Positions 6,664-13,546 of a stretch of 14,252 bases of DNA are shown piece by piece. The notes under the pieces are model-generated. The model was not told the DNA's origin. It saw nothing but the letters and a program-made list of their open reading frames with translations, and ran no database searches. Origin of the DNA: Methanoregula sp. (lineage in GTDB: Archaea > Halobacteriota > Methanomicrobia > Methanomicrobiales > Methanospirillaceae). A program made the translations under genes and the position numbers. Location: NCBI GenBank assembly GCA_026394695.1, contig JAPKXT010000005.1, positions 1-14,252 on the forward strand. Reading direction: 5' to 3'. Position 1 is the first letter of the stretch. Each line of letters opens with the position of its first letter.

Positions 6664-7578
6664 TCAGCGGATCATCCGTTGGATCGCCATCACGAGAATA
6701 TCCTTTGCACCCGCGCGCTTAAGGGAATTTATCAGGGAGTAAACCCGTTCCTCATTCACTACGGCATGCACTGCGACGAGGTTTTCACTCGAGGCAACAT
6801 CCATCACCGTGGGACCGGAGAGCCCGGGCAGTACTTGTTTTACTGCTTCAAGGGATGTGCGCTTCACGTTCATCATCAGGTAACATTGCCCGCGTGCCCG
6901 TATGACACTCTCCAGTGCCAGGTGAATCTCATCTATCTTCTCTTTTTTTGTCCTGAGGGATTCCTTGTTGGCGATCAGGTGCGTGGAGGTCTCCATCACC
7001 TCATCGATGACCCGGAGACGGTTGATCTTTAAGGTTGTGCCCGAACTCGAAAGGTCAATGATCGCATCGGCAATCCCCAGGTGTGGTGTTGCCTCACAGG
7101 CACCTCCCACCAGTACAACGTTAACATTCACCTTATGTTTTTTAAAGTAGGCTCTGGTGATCACCGGAAATTCGGTAGCAACTTTCATCCCCTCGAGCTG
7201 TTTTACCGAGGTTATCGCTGAATCCTCGTGCACGGCAAGCACAAGTTTTGCTTTCCCGAACGGGAGATCCAGGAGCTCTTCTACATCTGATTCCCGCTCG
7301 ATAACCATATCGTGACCGGTGATCCCGAGATCCGCAGCACCTGTTGCCACGTATTCGGGAATATCGACCGGACGGGCAAACAGGATCTCGACGTGCGGGT
7401 CGAGTGTCTTTGTTATCAGCCGTCTTTCCCCGATTTCGGGGAGGTGGAGCCCGCTCTTCTCTACAAGATCCATGATCGGTGCTGCAATCCTGCCCTTATT
7501 GGGAATTGCAAGTCGTACAACCGGAAAAATAGAAGGAGGGTTACTTTTTTTCTGGCCGGATTTAACCTGTTTTGCCAT
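6664..7578 (-). CDS. hisG: ATP phosphoribosyltransferase, long form
   Basis: HisG joins ATP and PRPP in the first, feedback-controlled step of histidine synthesis. The 304-residue length and the C-terminal domain (about residues 225-304, MMNVKRTSLEAVKQVLPGL to KDILVMAIQRMIR) mark the long, hexameric form with an ACT-like regulatory domain that binds histidine and needs no HisZ. RLAIPNKGRI, GAADLGITGHDMV and the PRPP loop near IIDLSSSGTTLK identify the catalytic part. There are about 25 Lys/Ser-rich residues before the conserved RLAIPNKGRI. No in-frame ATG lies closer, so the start at 7578 is kept. It begins 6 nt after mat ends. Confidence 0.96.
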   Translation of the reverse strand: MAKQVKSGQKKSNPPSIFPVVRLAIPNKGRIAAPIMDLVEKSGLHLPEIGERRLITKTLDPHVEILFARPVDIPEYVATGAADLGITGHDMVIERESDVEELLDLPFGKAKLVLAVHEDSAITSVKQLEGMKVATEFPVITRAYFKKHKVNVNVVLVGGACEATPHLGIADAIIDLSSSGTTLKINRLRVIDEVMETSTHLIANKESLRTKKEKIDEIHLALESVIRARGQCYLMMNVKRTSLEAVKQVLPGLSGPTVMDVASSENLVAVHAVVNEERVYSLINSLKRAGAKDILVMAIQRMIR

Positions 7579-7584
7579 GTGCCA

Positions 7585-8787
7585 TCAGAATGTCTTGAGC
7601 TCTCCGCGGATTACCTTCTGGGTAATATCGGTTACGTTCTCGAGCCAGTTGTCCACAATCGCGTTAATTTCACCCTGGATTTTCTGCAATTTGACACCCT
7701 CCGCTGGCAGCACCTGCACACTTGCCACAAGCGGTCGGTCAATGGGCTTTCCGATCTGGGAAAGGAGACGGACATACATCTCTTCAATCCCCTCAACCTG
7801 TTCTACACAATCGGTGGCAATCTGCGTTGAAAGGAGGTTATAGATTTTGCCGACATGGTTGATCGGGTTCTTCCCGCTCGTCGCCTCCATGCTCATCGGG
7901 CGGTTGGGAGTTATAAGCCCGTTACAGCGGTTTCCGCGTCCGACCGACCCGTCATCGCCCATTTCGGCAGAGGTGCCGGTAACCGTCAGGTAGATGCTTT
8001 CATTTTTGATGTTATCCCCTGTATTGAGATGGACAACCACGTTACGCTTCGTGCTCTTTTTGGCCACCCTGCCGATCTGTTCTTTGAGGATCTCCATGTA
8101 TTCTGTGTATTGCTGGATATCTGCACAGTACCTGTCGACAATCGCACAAGCAACGGTCAGGGTGATGGTGGTCCCGTCGCGCAGTCCCATGATTTTGATA
8201 TCCTGCCCGATCGCGGGATACTTCAGCCGCAGTTTGTCATCAATAAAATCGCTGACGTTCTTAATAATATTTTCAACATCGGAAAACGGGGCATGCCCGA
8301 CACCAAATGAAGTATCATTCGCCCGGGGAACTCTCCCGTTATCTGGCTTGAATACATCGCGGAGATCGGTCGAACCAGTCCCCAGACGGCAGTCCATAAT
8401 GACATCACGTTCCATGTTTAAGGTCTTGAAATGGGTGCGGAGATAATTCCGTGTTGCTTCAACGGCAATTGCATCGGTAGGTATAGAAACGTCGTTGAAC
8501 CGTTTTGTTGCACGGCCGTCAATAAGGATAAAAATTGGGCGTATAACCTTACCCCCGCCAAACTTCGGGTTGGATTCACCGGCAACGATTTCACCCTGGT
8601 CGGTATTGTGGTGGAGGACAGCGCCGAACTCTTCGAGATATTCCTTGCAGAGCGCCCTGCTGATCGATTCTGCAATGCCATCGGCCATACTGTCGGGGTG
8701 ACCGAGACATTTGCGCTCAACAAGTTCAATCTGTTGTTTCTCCAAAGGGATCTGAACCAATGCTTCAATCTGAATATTTCTCTTCAT
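7585..8787 (-). CDS. mat: S-adenosylmethionine synthetase, archaeal type
   Basis: This enzyme makes AdoMet from methionine and ATP. The 400-residue protein starting MKRNIQIEALVQ matches the archaeal MAT family, which is distant from bacterial MetK. It shows CLGHPDSMADGIAE near residue 30, DQGEIVAGESNPKFGGG with the metal/ATP site, the GTGSTDLRDVF loop, KIMGLRDGTTI, and SMEATSGKNPINHVGKIYN. The frame stays open upstream to 9060, but that stretch is low in similarity and holds the promoter. ATG 8787 is chosen because GAGG lies 6 nt before it and because it matches the family N-terminus. It is first in an operon with hisG, hisA and hisB (gaps 6, 5 and -4 nt). Confidence 0.96.
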   Translation of the reverse strand: MKRNIQIEALVQIPLEKQQIELVERKCLGHPDSMADGIAESISRALCKEYLEEFGAVLHHNTDQGEIVAGESNPKFGGGKVIRPIFILIDGRATKRFNDVSIPTDAIAVEATRNYLRTHFKTLNMERDVIMDCRLGTGSTDLRDVFKPDNGRVPRANDTSFGVGHAPFSDVENIIKNVSDFIDDKLRLKYPAIGQDIKIMGLRDGTTITLTVACAIVDRYCADIQQYTEYMEILKEQIGRVAKKSTKRNVVVHLNTGDNIKNESIYLTVTGTSAEMGDDGSVGRGNRCNGLITPNRPMSMEATSGKNPINHVGKIYNLLSTQIATDCVEQVEGIEEMYVRLLSQIGKPIDRPLVASVQVLPAEGVKLQKIQGEINAIVDNWLENVTDITQKVIRGELKTF

Positions 8788-8793
8788 TGATTT

Positions 8794-8797
8794 CCTC
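8794..8797 (-). promoter_or_regulatory. Ribosome binding site deciding the mat start
   Basis: GAGG on the minus strand lies 6 nt before ATG 8787. It fixes the start at this codon rather than at the far upstream end of the open frame (9060). Confidence 0.65.
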
Positions 8798-8830
8798 GTA
8801 ACAATGCGTACTAATAAAAGGTACTGGAAT

Positions 8831-8840
8831 TCATATAACG
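8831..8840 (-). promoter_or_regulatory. TATA box of the mat-his operon
   Basis: The minus strand reads CGTTATATGA, which predicts transcription starting near 8810, with a leader of about 23 nt carrying GAGG. A second A/T stretch (TTGTATATGAG, minus strand, about 8846-8856) is an alternative. No riboswitch-like structure is visible in the short leader. Confidence 0.45.
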
Positions 8841-8856
8841 ATTTCTCATATACAAT

Positions 8857-9017
8857 AGTTTTTTGTTTTTTTATTATTGAGAGTAATATATGCCCATTTT
8901 TTGGTACGCTTTTACTACCGCGTTGAACGCTAATTGGGAATTTTTTTAGTTTACCGGTCTCAAAATAACATCCCTGCATAATTACTACCATTGAAAGAAT
9001 GTCGTAGCAACCGGATA
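8857..9017. other. A/T-rich intergenic spacer, no gene seen
   Basis: This is the stretch between the mat promoter and mobile element copy 3. It is A/T-rich, with poly-A/T tracts near 8861-8880 and 8941-8948. I see no coding frame with a ribosome binding site, no tRNA-like fold and no repeat array. It may hold upstream regulatory sites for mat, but none is recognisable. Confidence 0.5.
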
Positions 9018-9031
9018 AAAACACAATTTTT

Positions 9032-9286
9032 GACTCTGTTGAAATCCTAGAGAGACACAAGAAGTCGCTCTTGGGGGCTCCAGCACATCGTGCTTCCGCC
9101 CCCGCCGCTCAGGCATCCCCCAATATTGCGATAATCATCAGAAGGTTGATGAAAAACCTTAACAAAAGAGGGGGTAAGGGGATGCTCCCCGCATGCTGCC
9201 TCCCCACTGGGGGAGAGAGGGGGTCACCCTCCTAGCTGCAGCAGAGAATAAGCGGATTACAGGAAAAAGAGGATTTCAACAAAACA
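9032..9286 (+). mobile_element. MITE-like element copy 3, subfamily A, 255 bp
   Basis: The left end GACTCTGTTGAAATCCT and the reverse complement of the right end, TGTTTTGTTGAAATCCT, share TGTTGAAATCCT exactly. The direct repeat AAAACACAATTTTT flanks it at 9018-9031 and 9281-9294; the innermost 8 bases, CAATTTTT, suffice as a duplication. The interior is nearly the same as copy 1 along the whole length, including CGCTCTTGGGGGCTCC, CATCAGAAGGTTGATG and AACAAAAGAGGGGG. No reading frame is conserved between copies. It lies 22 nt beyond the stop codon of the zinc-ribbon gene at 9316, in its T-rich tail, and upstream of mat. Confidence 0.83.
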
Positions 9287-9315
9287 CAATTTTTTAAAAA
9301 AAAGAAACTGCCGGG

Positions 9316-10716
9316 TTATCGTCTCAGGAATTTATGGAGGATCGTCATCTCGCTACCCTTCGGAACCTTCTTTGCCGGAAGTTTGGTTGCTACCGGGGTC
9401 TCATCCTCCCTCTCTTCCTCATCGGTTTCCTGGTCGCGGGGGGGTACTTTCTTCTCCCGCACAGGCGCTTCATGATGCGTCATTTTCTTTTCGTGGGAGG
9501 ACTGGGACTCTCCAGCCGGGGATGGGGACTTGGGCTGACTCATTTTTGTTCCGCACCCGGGACAGAAGTTAGCTGCCTGAGGCATTTTTTTCCCGCAATT
9601 GTGGCAGAACGGAGGAATTTCAGTACCATCATCCTGTGCCGGAATATCCGGTGCCGGGGTTTCCTGCAATTTTTCCTGGATACGGGGCCTGTGGGGAGTC
9701 GCTTTCTCTCCTTCTGGTCCGGGTTCTTTGAGCGGGGGAGAGACCGGTTCTATTACCGGCCGTCTTGCGGTTTGAGAGGAAGACTGCCTGAGCGGCTGCA
9801 TTGCACTCTTCATCGCGACTTTCATCGCCGACTGCACTTCATGTTTGCGTACCGGTTGTGCATCAATTTTTCTCACCGGGGGGATCTCGCGATCGAATTC
9901 CTGTTCCGCAGCAGGTTTTTTTTCTGGTTCGTGTACCTCCCTGACCTGTCCACGCCGTGGAGGTTTAGGAGGCTCCTCATGTTTTGGTTCCTCCACCTGC
10001 ACTTTAATGATCGGGAAATGTCGTTTCACAGGAGGTTGCTTTTCAGGATCTTTCGTTGGCTTTCTTTTTGGGATCAGTTCCTGTTTTTGTACGGGTTTTT
10101 CCTGTTCATCGGATGCAGGCCCTCCTTTGTCTTTCGGAACTTCTTCAACTGGTTGCAATGAAGATTTTTTCGGTTTGTCCTTATCGTGAAGAAGGTCAAT
10201 CCATTCATCGATCTCAAGAGACCGGTCCATCCCGTTCTGGACAAAGATAAGTTTCATCGTCTTGATCTCTTCATCGGGAGACCGTAGTGAGAGAACCAGG
10301 ACAGGATCGGAGTTCTCCGAAAACTCAATGGTGCTTCCGACAATGGTATCACGCGAAATATCTTTTGCCGTAACCCTGACCTTTTTTTCCTGAGTATCAA
10401 TCAAAAAGATACGTTGATTCGTAAGATATGCATGGAAAAAAAATTTTTTTACCGCTATATTGAGCGAACCAATGAGTACCTGTTCGCCAGGTTGCAGGTA
10501 TACAGAAAGTCCCCCGTCTTCTTCCTCATCGGTTTTTAGTTCTTCTTCTTGTTTTTTTGAAATTTTGTTCCCTTTCTGAACCGCATTACCACCTGAATTG
10601 TTCGGTCTGACCGCACCTTGCGTAGGTTTCTCGGATCCTTTTTCAATTTTTCCGCCGCAATAACCGCAAACGGTAATATTATCCCGTATATTCATTCCGC
10701 AATGTGGGCATTTCAT
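9316..10716 (-). CDS. Double zinc-ribbon protein with PH-like domain and charged linker
   Basis: The function is unknown. The 466-residue protein has four parts. First is an N-terminal zinc ribbon (Cys 3, 6, 17 and 20; CxxC-x10-CxxC). Second is a globular segment of about residues 70-180 (LQPGEQVLIGSLNIAVKKFF, AYLTNQRIFLID, EIDEWIDLL) with the pattern of a bacterial/archaeal PH-like (GRAM-type) domain. Third is a long Pro/Lys/Glu-rich, probably disordered linker of about 185-365. Fourth is a second zinc ribbon (Cys 371, 374, 385 and 388) before a charged tail ending TILHKFLRR. There is no signal peptide or membrane segment. AAGGAA 8 nt before the ATG supports the start. The architecture suggests a scaffold or adaptor; this is inference. 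It follows another zinc-binding gene by 102 nt. Confidence 0.8.
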   Translation of the reverse strand: MKCPHCGMNIRDNITVCGYCGGKIEKGSEKPTQGAVRPNNSGGNAVQKGNKISKKQEEELKTDEEEDGGLSVYLQPGEQVLIGSLNIAVKKFFFHAYLTNQRIFLIDTQEKKVRVTAKDISRDTIVGSTIEFSENSDPVLVLSLRSPDEEIKTMKLIFVQNGMDRSLEIDEWIDLLHDKDKPKKSSLQPVEEVPKDKGGPASDEQEKPVQKQELIPKRKPTKDPEKQPPVKRHFPIIKVQVEEPKHEEPPKPPRRGQVREVHEPEKKPAAEQEFDREIPPVRKIDAQPVRKHEVQSAMKVAMKSAMQPLRQSSSQTARRPVIEPVSPPLKEPGPEGEKATPHRPRIQEKLQETPAPDIPAQDDGTEIPPFCHNCGKKMPQAANFCPGCGTKMSQPKSPSPAGESQSSHEKKMTHHEAPVREKKVPPRDQETDEEEREDETPVATKLPAKKVPKGSEMTILHKFLRR

Positions 10717-10750
10717 AGATGAGCTTCCTTTCCGGTATCCAGAGTAGATA

Positions 10751-10760
10751 GTTATAATGT
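10751..10760 (-). promoter_or_regulatory. TATA-like box for the double zinc-ribbon gene
   Basis: The minus strand reads ACATTATAAC about 35-44 nt before ATG 10716. It predicts a leader of about 12 nt containing the AAGGAA ribosome binding site. This suggests that the gene can be transcribed apart from its upstream neighbour at 12204. Confidence 0.4.
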
Positions 10761-10818
10761 TCTCATCTGATATGAAAAATTCTCTGGTCGGTATCTATCA
10801 GATCTGGGTAAGCATGTT

Positions 10819-12204
10819 TCAGGTTTCAGACGGGGATGACCCTTTCAATATCTCAGCGATATGTGTGCGTTCATCTTCCTTTTCAACCGGGTGAATATAG
10901 ATTCCCGCATCATTTCTGTTGATGCAGAGGAGTGCATTAATCCGGCAGCGTGTGCTGTCCCCGGTAAGGAGACAGTCATCGGAAGAAATTCTGCCAAACG
11001 TGTCATTGATTATGACGCGGAATGTATCCGGACAGTTGACAACATGGTACATTGCCCTGTTGACAACTACGATCAGTACCCCTTTTTTGCTCCCTTCGTT
11101 TGATTCTTCCAGCCGGAAGGTGCCGTACTTTTCATCACCGTATATATTGAGGAATTCCCGGTAGAAGGGGTCATGCCTTTGTTTGAGCTGGCCTAAAAAG
11201 AGCCCTGTTTGCATGGGCAGATAGCGGGAGTACTTCGCATTCACCGGAGAGAGCAGGTGGCTGAATGCAGGATTTTTTAACAATTCCTGGAGAGGTGTTT
11301 GTACCCGGGCGAAGAGATCCTCTTTGACCCCCCCGGAAAAATTCAGTTTTACCGGTTTGAGATAGAGGGTTTTTTCTTTAAACGGCACAACCAGGGATCC
11401 ATCCTTCATCTGCGTGAGCCCTCCAAAGGGTAATTTTTGAGACTGGCCGACGGGTTTTTTTTCCATCGACCTTTCCGTTGGGTATAAAAGCGCTTTTCCA
11501 CCCGGGCCGGTACCACGCGCAAGAGCTGCCCACGTCTCTGCAGGGAACGTCTGGTCAAGGTATTTTCTCCAGAGAGGGTCACGGACAGTAGCTATGGATA
11601 CCAGCCGGAACTGTGTACCAACGGGAATAAATTTCGCACCGCAGTGGGTACACTCGATATAGAAATCCGTGTGGGGAATGCCAAACAGTTGTTTTCCGAC
11701 AACCCGGTTTAAAATCCCGGTGCGGCATATCGGGCACATGCTCATCCAGGATAAAGGGGTGGAGTCGTCGTGGTTTCCCGATCCCTGGAACCTGACAGCC
11801 TGTGCAATCGCTGAGGCGGAATGCCAGGTCCACGGGGGAAGGAGCCGGATCCCAGTCCGGGTCTGGCGAGAGAACCGGTCCATGATTTCAGTCGTTTCTG
11901 TGATACCTGCACTGCACAGCACATCGACAACCACCGGAACGGCAGTCTTTCCCGGAATCTTCAGGCGTTCTTCAATACACCGGTCGAGTCCATCCTGAGG
12001 CTTGTCAGCAGCGTTGAGCGGTGTCCTGAATGCAAGGGTTTTTTTGAATTCCGCATTGAGGCATTCCATGGCAACGCCGAGTAATTCACCCGTGACCATG
12101 ACCCCGCTTCTCAAAAAGGGCAGTCGGGAAACACGCCTGCTGACCGTTTCGCAGGCAAGAGCAAACATTTCAGGGGGCATGGGGAAAAACTGTGTGTCTG
12201 ACAT
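10819..12204 (-). CDS. Uncharacterised protein with a central zinc-binding CxxC pair
   Basis: I do not recognise this 461-residue protein. It has a mixed alpha/beta N-terminal part (about residues 1-150). A central putative zinc site follows, CPIC (Cys 157 and 160) then CTHC (Cys 185 and 188), spaced by 24 residues. The larger C-terminal part has a short segment FRLEESNEGSKKGVLIVVVN and ends in ERTHIAEILKGSSPSET. There is no signal peptide and no obvious membrane helix. It lies upstream of the double zinc-ribbon gene on the same strand, so the two may be functionally linked. The ATG at 12204 has no clear ribosome binding site. The coding call is firm from length; the function is open. Confidence 0.75.
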   Translation of the reverse strand: MSDTQFFPMPPEMFALACETVSRRVSRLPFLRSGVMVTGELLGVAMECLNAEFKKTLAFRTPLNAADKPQDGLDRCIEERLKIPGKTAVPVVVDVLCSAGITETTEIMDRFSRQTRTGIRLLPPWTWHSASAIAQAVRFQGSGNHDDSTPLSWMSMCPICRTGILNRVVGKQLFGIPHTDFYIECTHCGAKFIPVGTQFRLVSIATVRDPLWRKYLDQTFPAETWAALARGTGPGGKALLYPTERSMEKKPVGQSQKLPFGGLTQMKDGSLVVPFKEKTLYLKPVKLNFSGGVKEDLFARVQTPLQELLKNPAFSHLLSPVNAKYSRYLPMQTGLFLGQLKQRHDPFYREFLNIYGDEKYGTFRLEESNEGSKKGVLIVVVNRAMYHVVNCPDTFRVIINDTFGRISSDDCLLTGDSTRCRINALLCINRNDAGIYIHPVEKEDERTHIAEILKGSSPSET

Positions 12205-12337
12205 TTTGTATACTGTTCCTATCGGTTGTCACGCTGGAGGGATAAAGAATAACATTGCAAGGATCGGGTCGTGGATTCCTGTCAGGCTAAAGCAGGACCT
12301 CATTTCTGTATCGTGAAGTCTTGGGAATAAAAATTCC

Positions 12338-12584
12338 GGCGATGGAGAAATGCTCAGAAAAATTAAATCATAACGCTCTTGGGGGCTTCGGCTTCACCTC
12401 CGCCCCCGCCGCCTGGGCATCCCCCACATTGCGATTACCTCTCATAAGGTTAACCAGATTGCAGAAGGGGGTCAAGGGGATACACCCCTTGGGCTGCCTC
12501 CCCCTCTGGGGGAGAGAGGGGGTCACCTTCGTGTTTTTTTAAGTCAACGAAAAAATGAACAAAATCAGGTTTTCTCATGAGCCC
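12338..12584 (+). mobile_element. MITE-like element copy 4, subfamily B, 247 bp
   Basis: The element starts GGCGATGGAGAAATGCT and its right end, reverse-complemented, reads GGGCTCATGAGAAAACC. This is a degraded inverted repeat sharing GGC and GAGAAA. An exact 8-bp direct repeat AAAATTCC abuts both ends (12330-12337 and 12585-12592). The core has CGCTCTTGGGGGCTTCGG, GCCCCCGCCG, GGCATCCCCCA, GGGGATACACCCC and a CTCCCCC/GGGGGAG hairpin. Length and the GGGGGTCAAGGGG and CTTGGGCTGCC segments match copy 2. It lies between the sucD terminator and the gene starting at 12204, 134 nt upstream of that start. Confidence 0.8.
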
Positions 12585-12642
12585 AAAATTCCCATTATTC
12601 ATAAACGAAGGGAAAAAACGAGAAAAAGATGAAAATAGTATC

Positions 12643-12662
12643 AAAAATACCCCGCAGGGTAT
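12643..12662 (-). terminator. Hairpin plus T-run terminator of sucCD
   Basis: On the minus strand, just after the sucD stop, ATACCC-TGCG-GGGTAT forms a perfect 6-bp stem with a 4-nt loop, and a run of five T residues follows at once. Further T-rich tracts continue to about 12610. It looks like an intrinsic terminator, ending the sucCD transcript before mobile element copy 4. Confidence 0.65.
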
Positions 12663-12667
12663 CCCGC

Positions 12668-13546
12668 TCAGCAGTGGTCCCTGAACAGATCCCGCACTAT
12701 CCGGGGAATCTCCGAAGGGCGGGATGCAACCGGTACACCCATCTTTTTAAGTCGGGCGATCTTTGAGCGTGCATCACCCTCGCCCCCTTCAACGATTGCC
12801 CCGGCATGACCCATACGTTTGTCAGGTGGCGCCGATATGCCGGCAATATACGAGACGATCGGAAGATCGGTGGACTTCGCTCCTTCCTCTTCAAGGTTGC
12901 CGCCCACTTCACCAATTAAAACAACAGCTTTTGTCTGCGGATCGTTGCCGAATCGTTCCAGCACATCAACAAATGTCTGTCCGATCACCGGGTCGCCGCC
13001 GATTCCGACAACCGTGCTCTGCCCGATACCGGCGCGGGTGAGCTCGTCCACAACTTCATACGTGAGTGTCCCGCTCCGGGAAATTACCCCAACGCTGCCG
13101 TGGGAGAAGAGCCCGGCGGGCATGATCCCGATCTTCACTTCTCCGGGCGAAAGGAGCCCCGGGCAGTTTGGACCAATCACGGTGCAACCCTCCATTTTTG
13201 CATAGGCAATCGCCTTCATCGAGTCGTGCACGGGAATGTGTTCGGTGATTGCCACAATCGTCTGGATACCGGCGTTTGCCTCCTCCATGATCGAGTCCGC
13301 GGCAGCAGCTGCGGGTACAAAAATGACGCTTGCGGAAATATCGTGGTCCCGCATGGCTTCCCTGACAGTGTTGTAGACCGGGACACCATGGACCTCCTTA
13401 CCCGCTTTTCCGGGTGTCACTCCTGCAACAACACCCCTGCCACCGACTTGTTTTGCATAGGCATTCATTAACCCGATATGAAACTCGCCCTGTTTTCCCG
13501 TGGCTCCCTGCACAAGAACGCCGGTCTTCTTATCCCCGTAGATCAT
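12668..13546 (-). CDS. sucD: Succinyl-CoA synthetase alpha subunit
   Basis: SucD and SucC interconvert succinate and succinyl-CoA with ATP/ADP. The 292-residue protein has the CoA-binding Rossmann domain (VLVQGATGKQG, about residues 11-21), GPNCPGLLSPGE, GVISRSGTLTYE (the ligase domain), VGIGGDPVIGQTFVD, and GHAGAIVEGG, whose histidine is the phosphorylated catalytic residue. Length is normal. Its ATG overlaps the sucC stop (ATGA), and GAGGTGG in sucC is the ribosome binding site. In methanogens this enzyme works in the incomplete TCA pathway that leads to 2-oxoglutarate; that role is family knowledge. Confidence 0.97.
   Translation of the reverse strand: MIYGDKKTGVLVQGATGKQGEFHIGLMNAYAKQVGGRGVVAGVTPGKAGKEVHGVPVYNTVREAMRDHDISASVIFVPAAAAADSIMEEANAGIQTIVAITEHIPVHDSMKAIAYAKMEGCTVIGPNCPGLLSPGEVKIGIMPAGLFSHGSVGVISRSGTLTYEVVDELTRAGIGQSTVVGIGGDPVIGQTFVDVLERFGNDPQTKAVVLIGEVGGNLEEEGAKSTDLPIVSYIAGISAPPDKRMGHAGAIVEGGEGDARSKIARLKKMGVPVASRPSEIPRIVRDLFRDHC

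Noticed and set aside
8788..9060. 91-codon N-terminal extension of S-adenosylmethionine synthetase
   Set aside because: The family N-terminus fits ATG 8787, which has GAGG at the right distance. The extension runs through the promoter and into element copy 3.
9334..10161. 275-codon plus-strand frame rich in Phe, Arg and Leu
   Set aside because: It is the antisense of the Pro/Lys/Glu-rich linker and zinc ribbon of the minus-strand gene; the odd composition follows from reading that biased sequence backwards.
951..12584. The repeats read as a CRISPR array
   Set aside because: The four copies are about 250 bp, kilobases apart, in both orientations, and bounded by target-site duplications. There are no short regular repeats or spacers and no cas genes.
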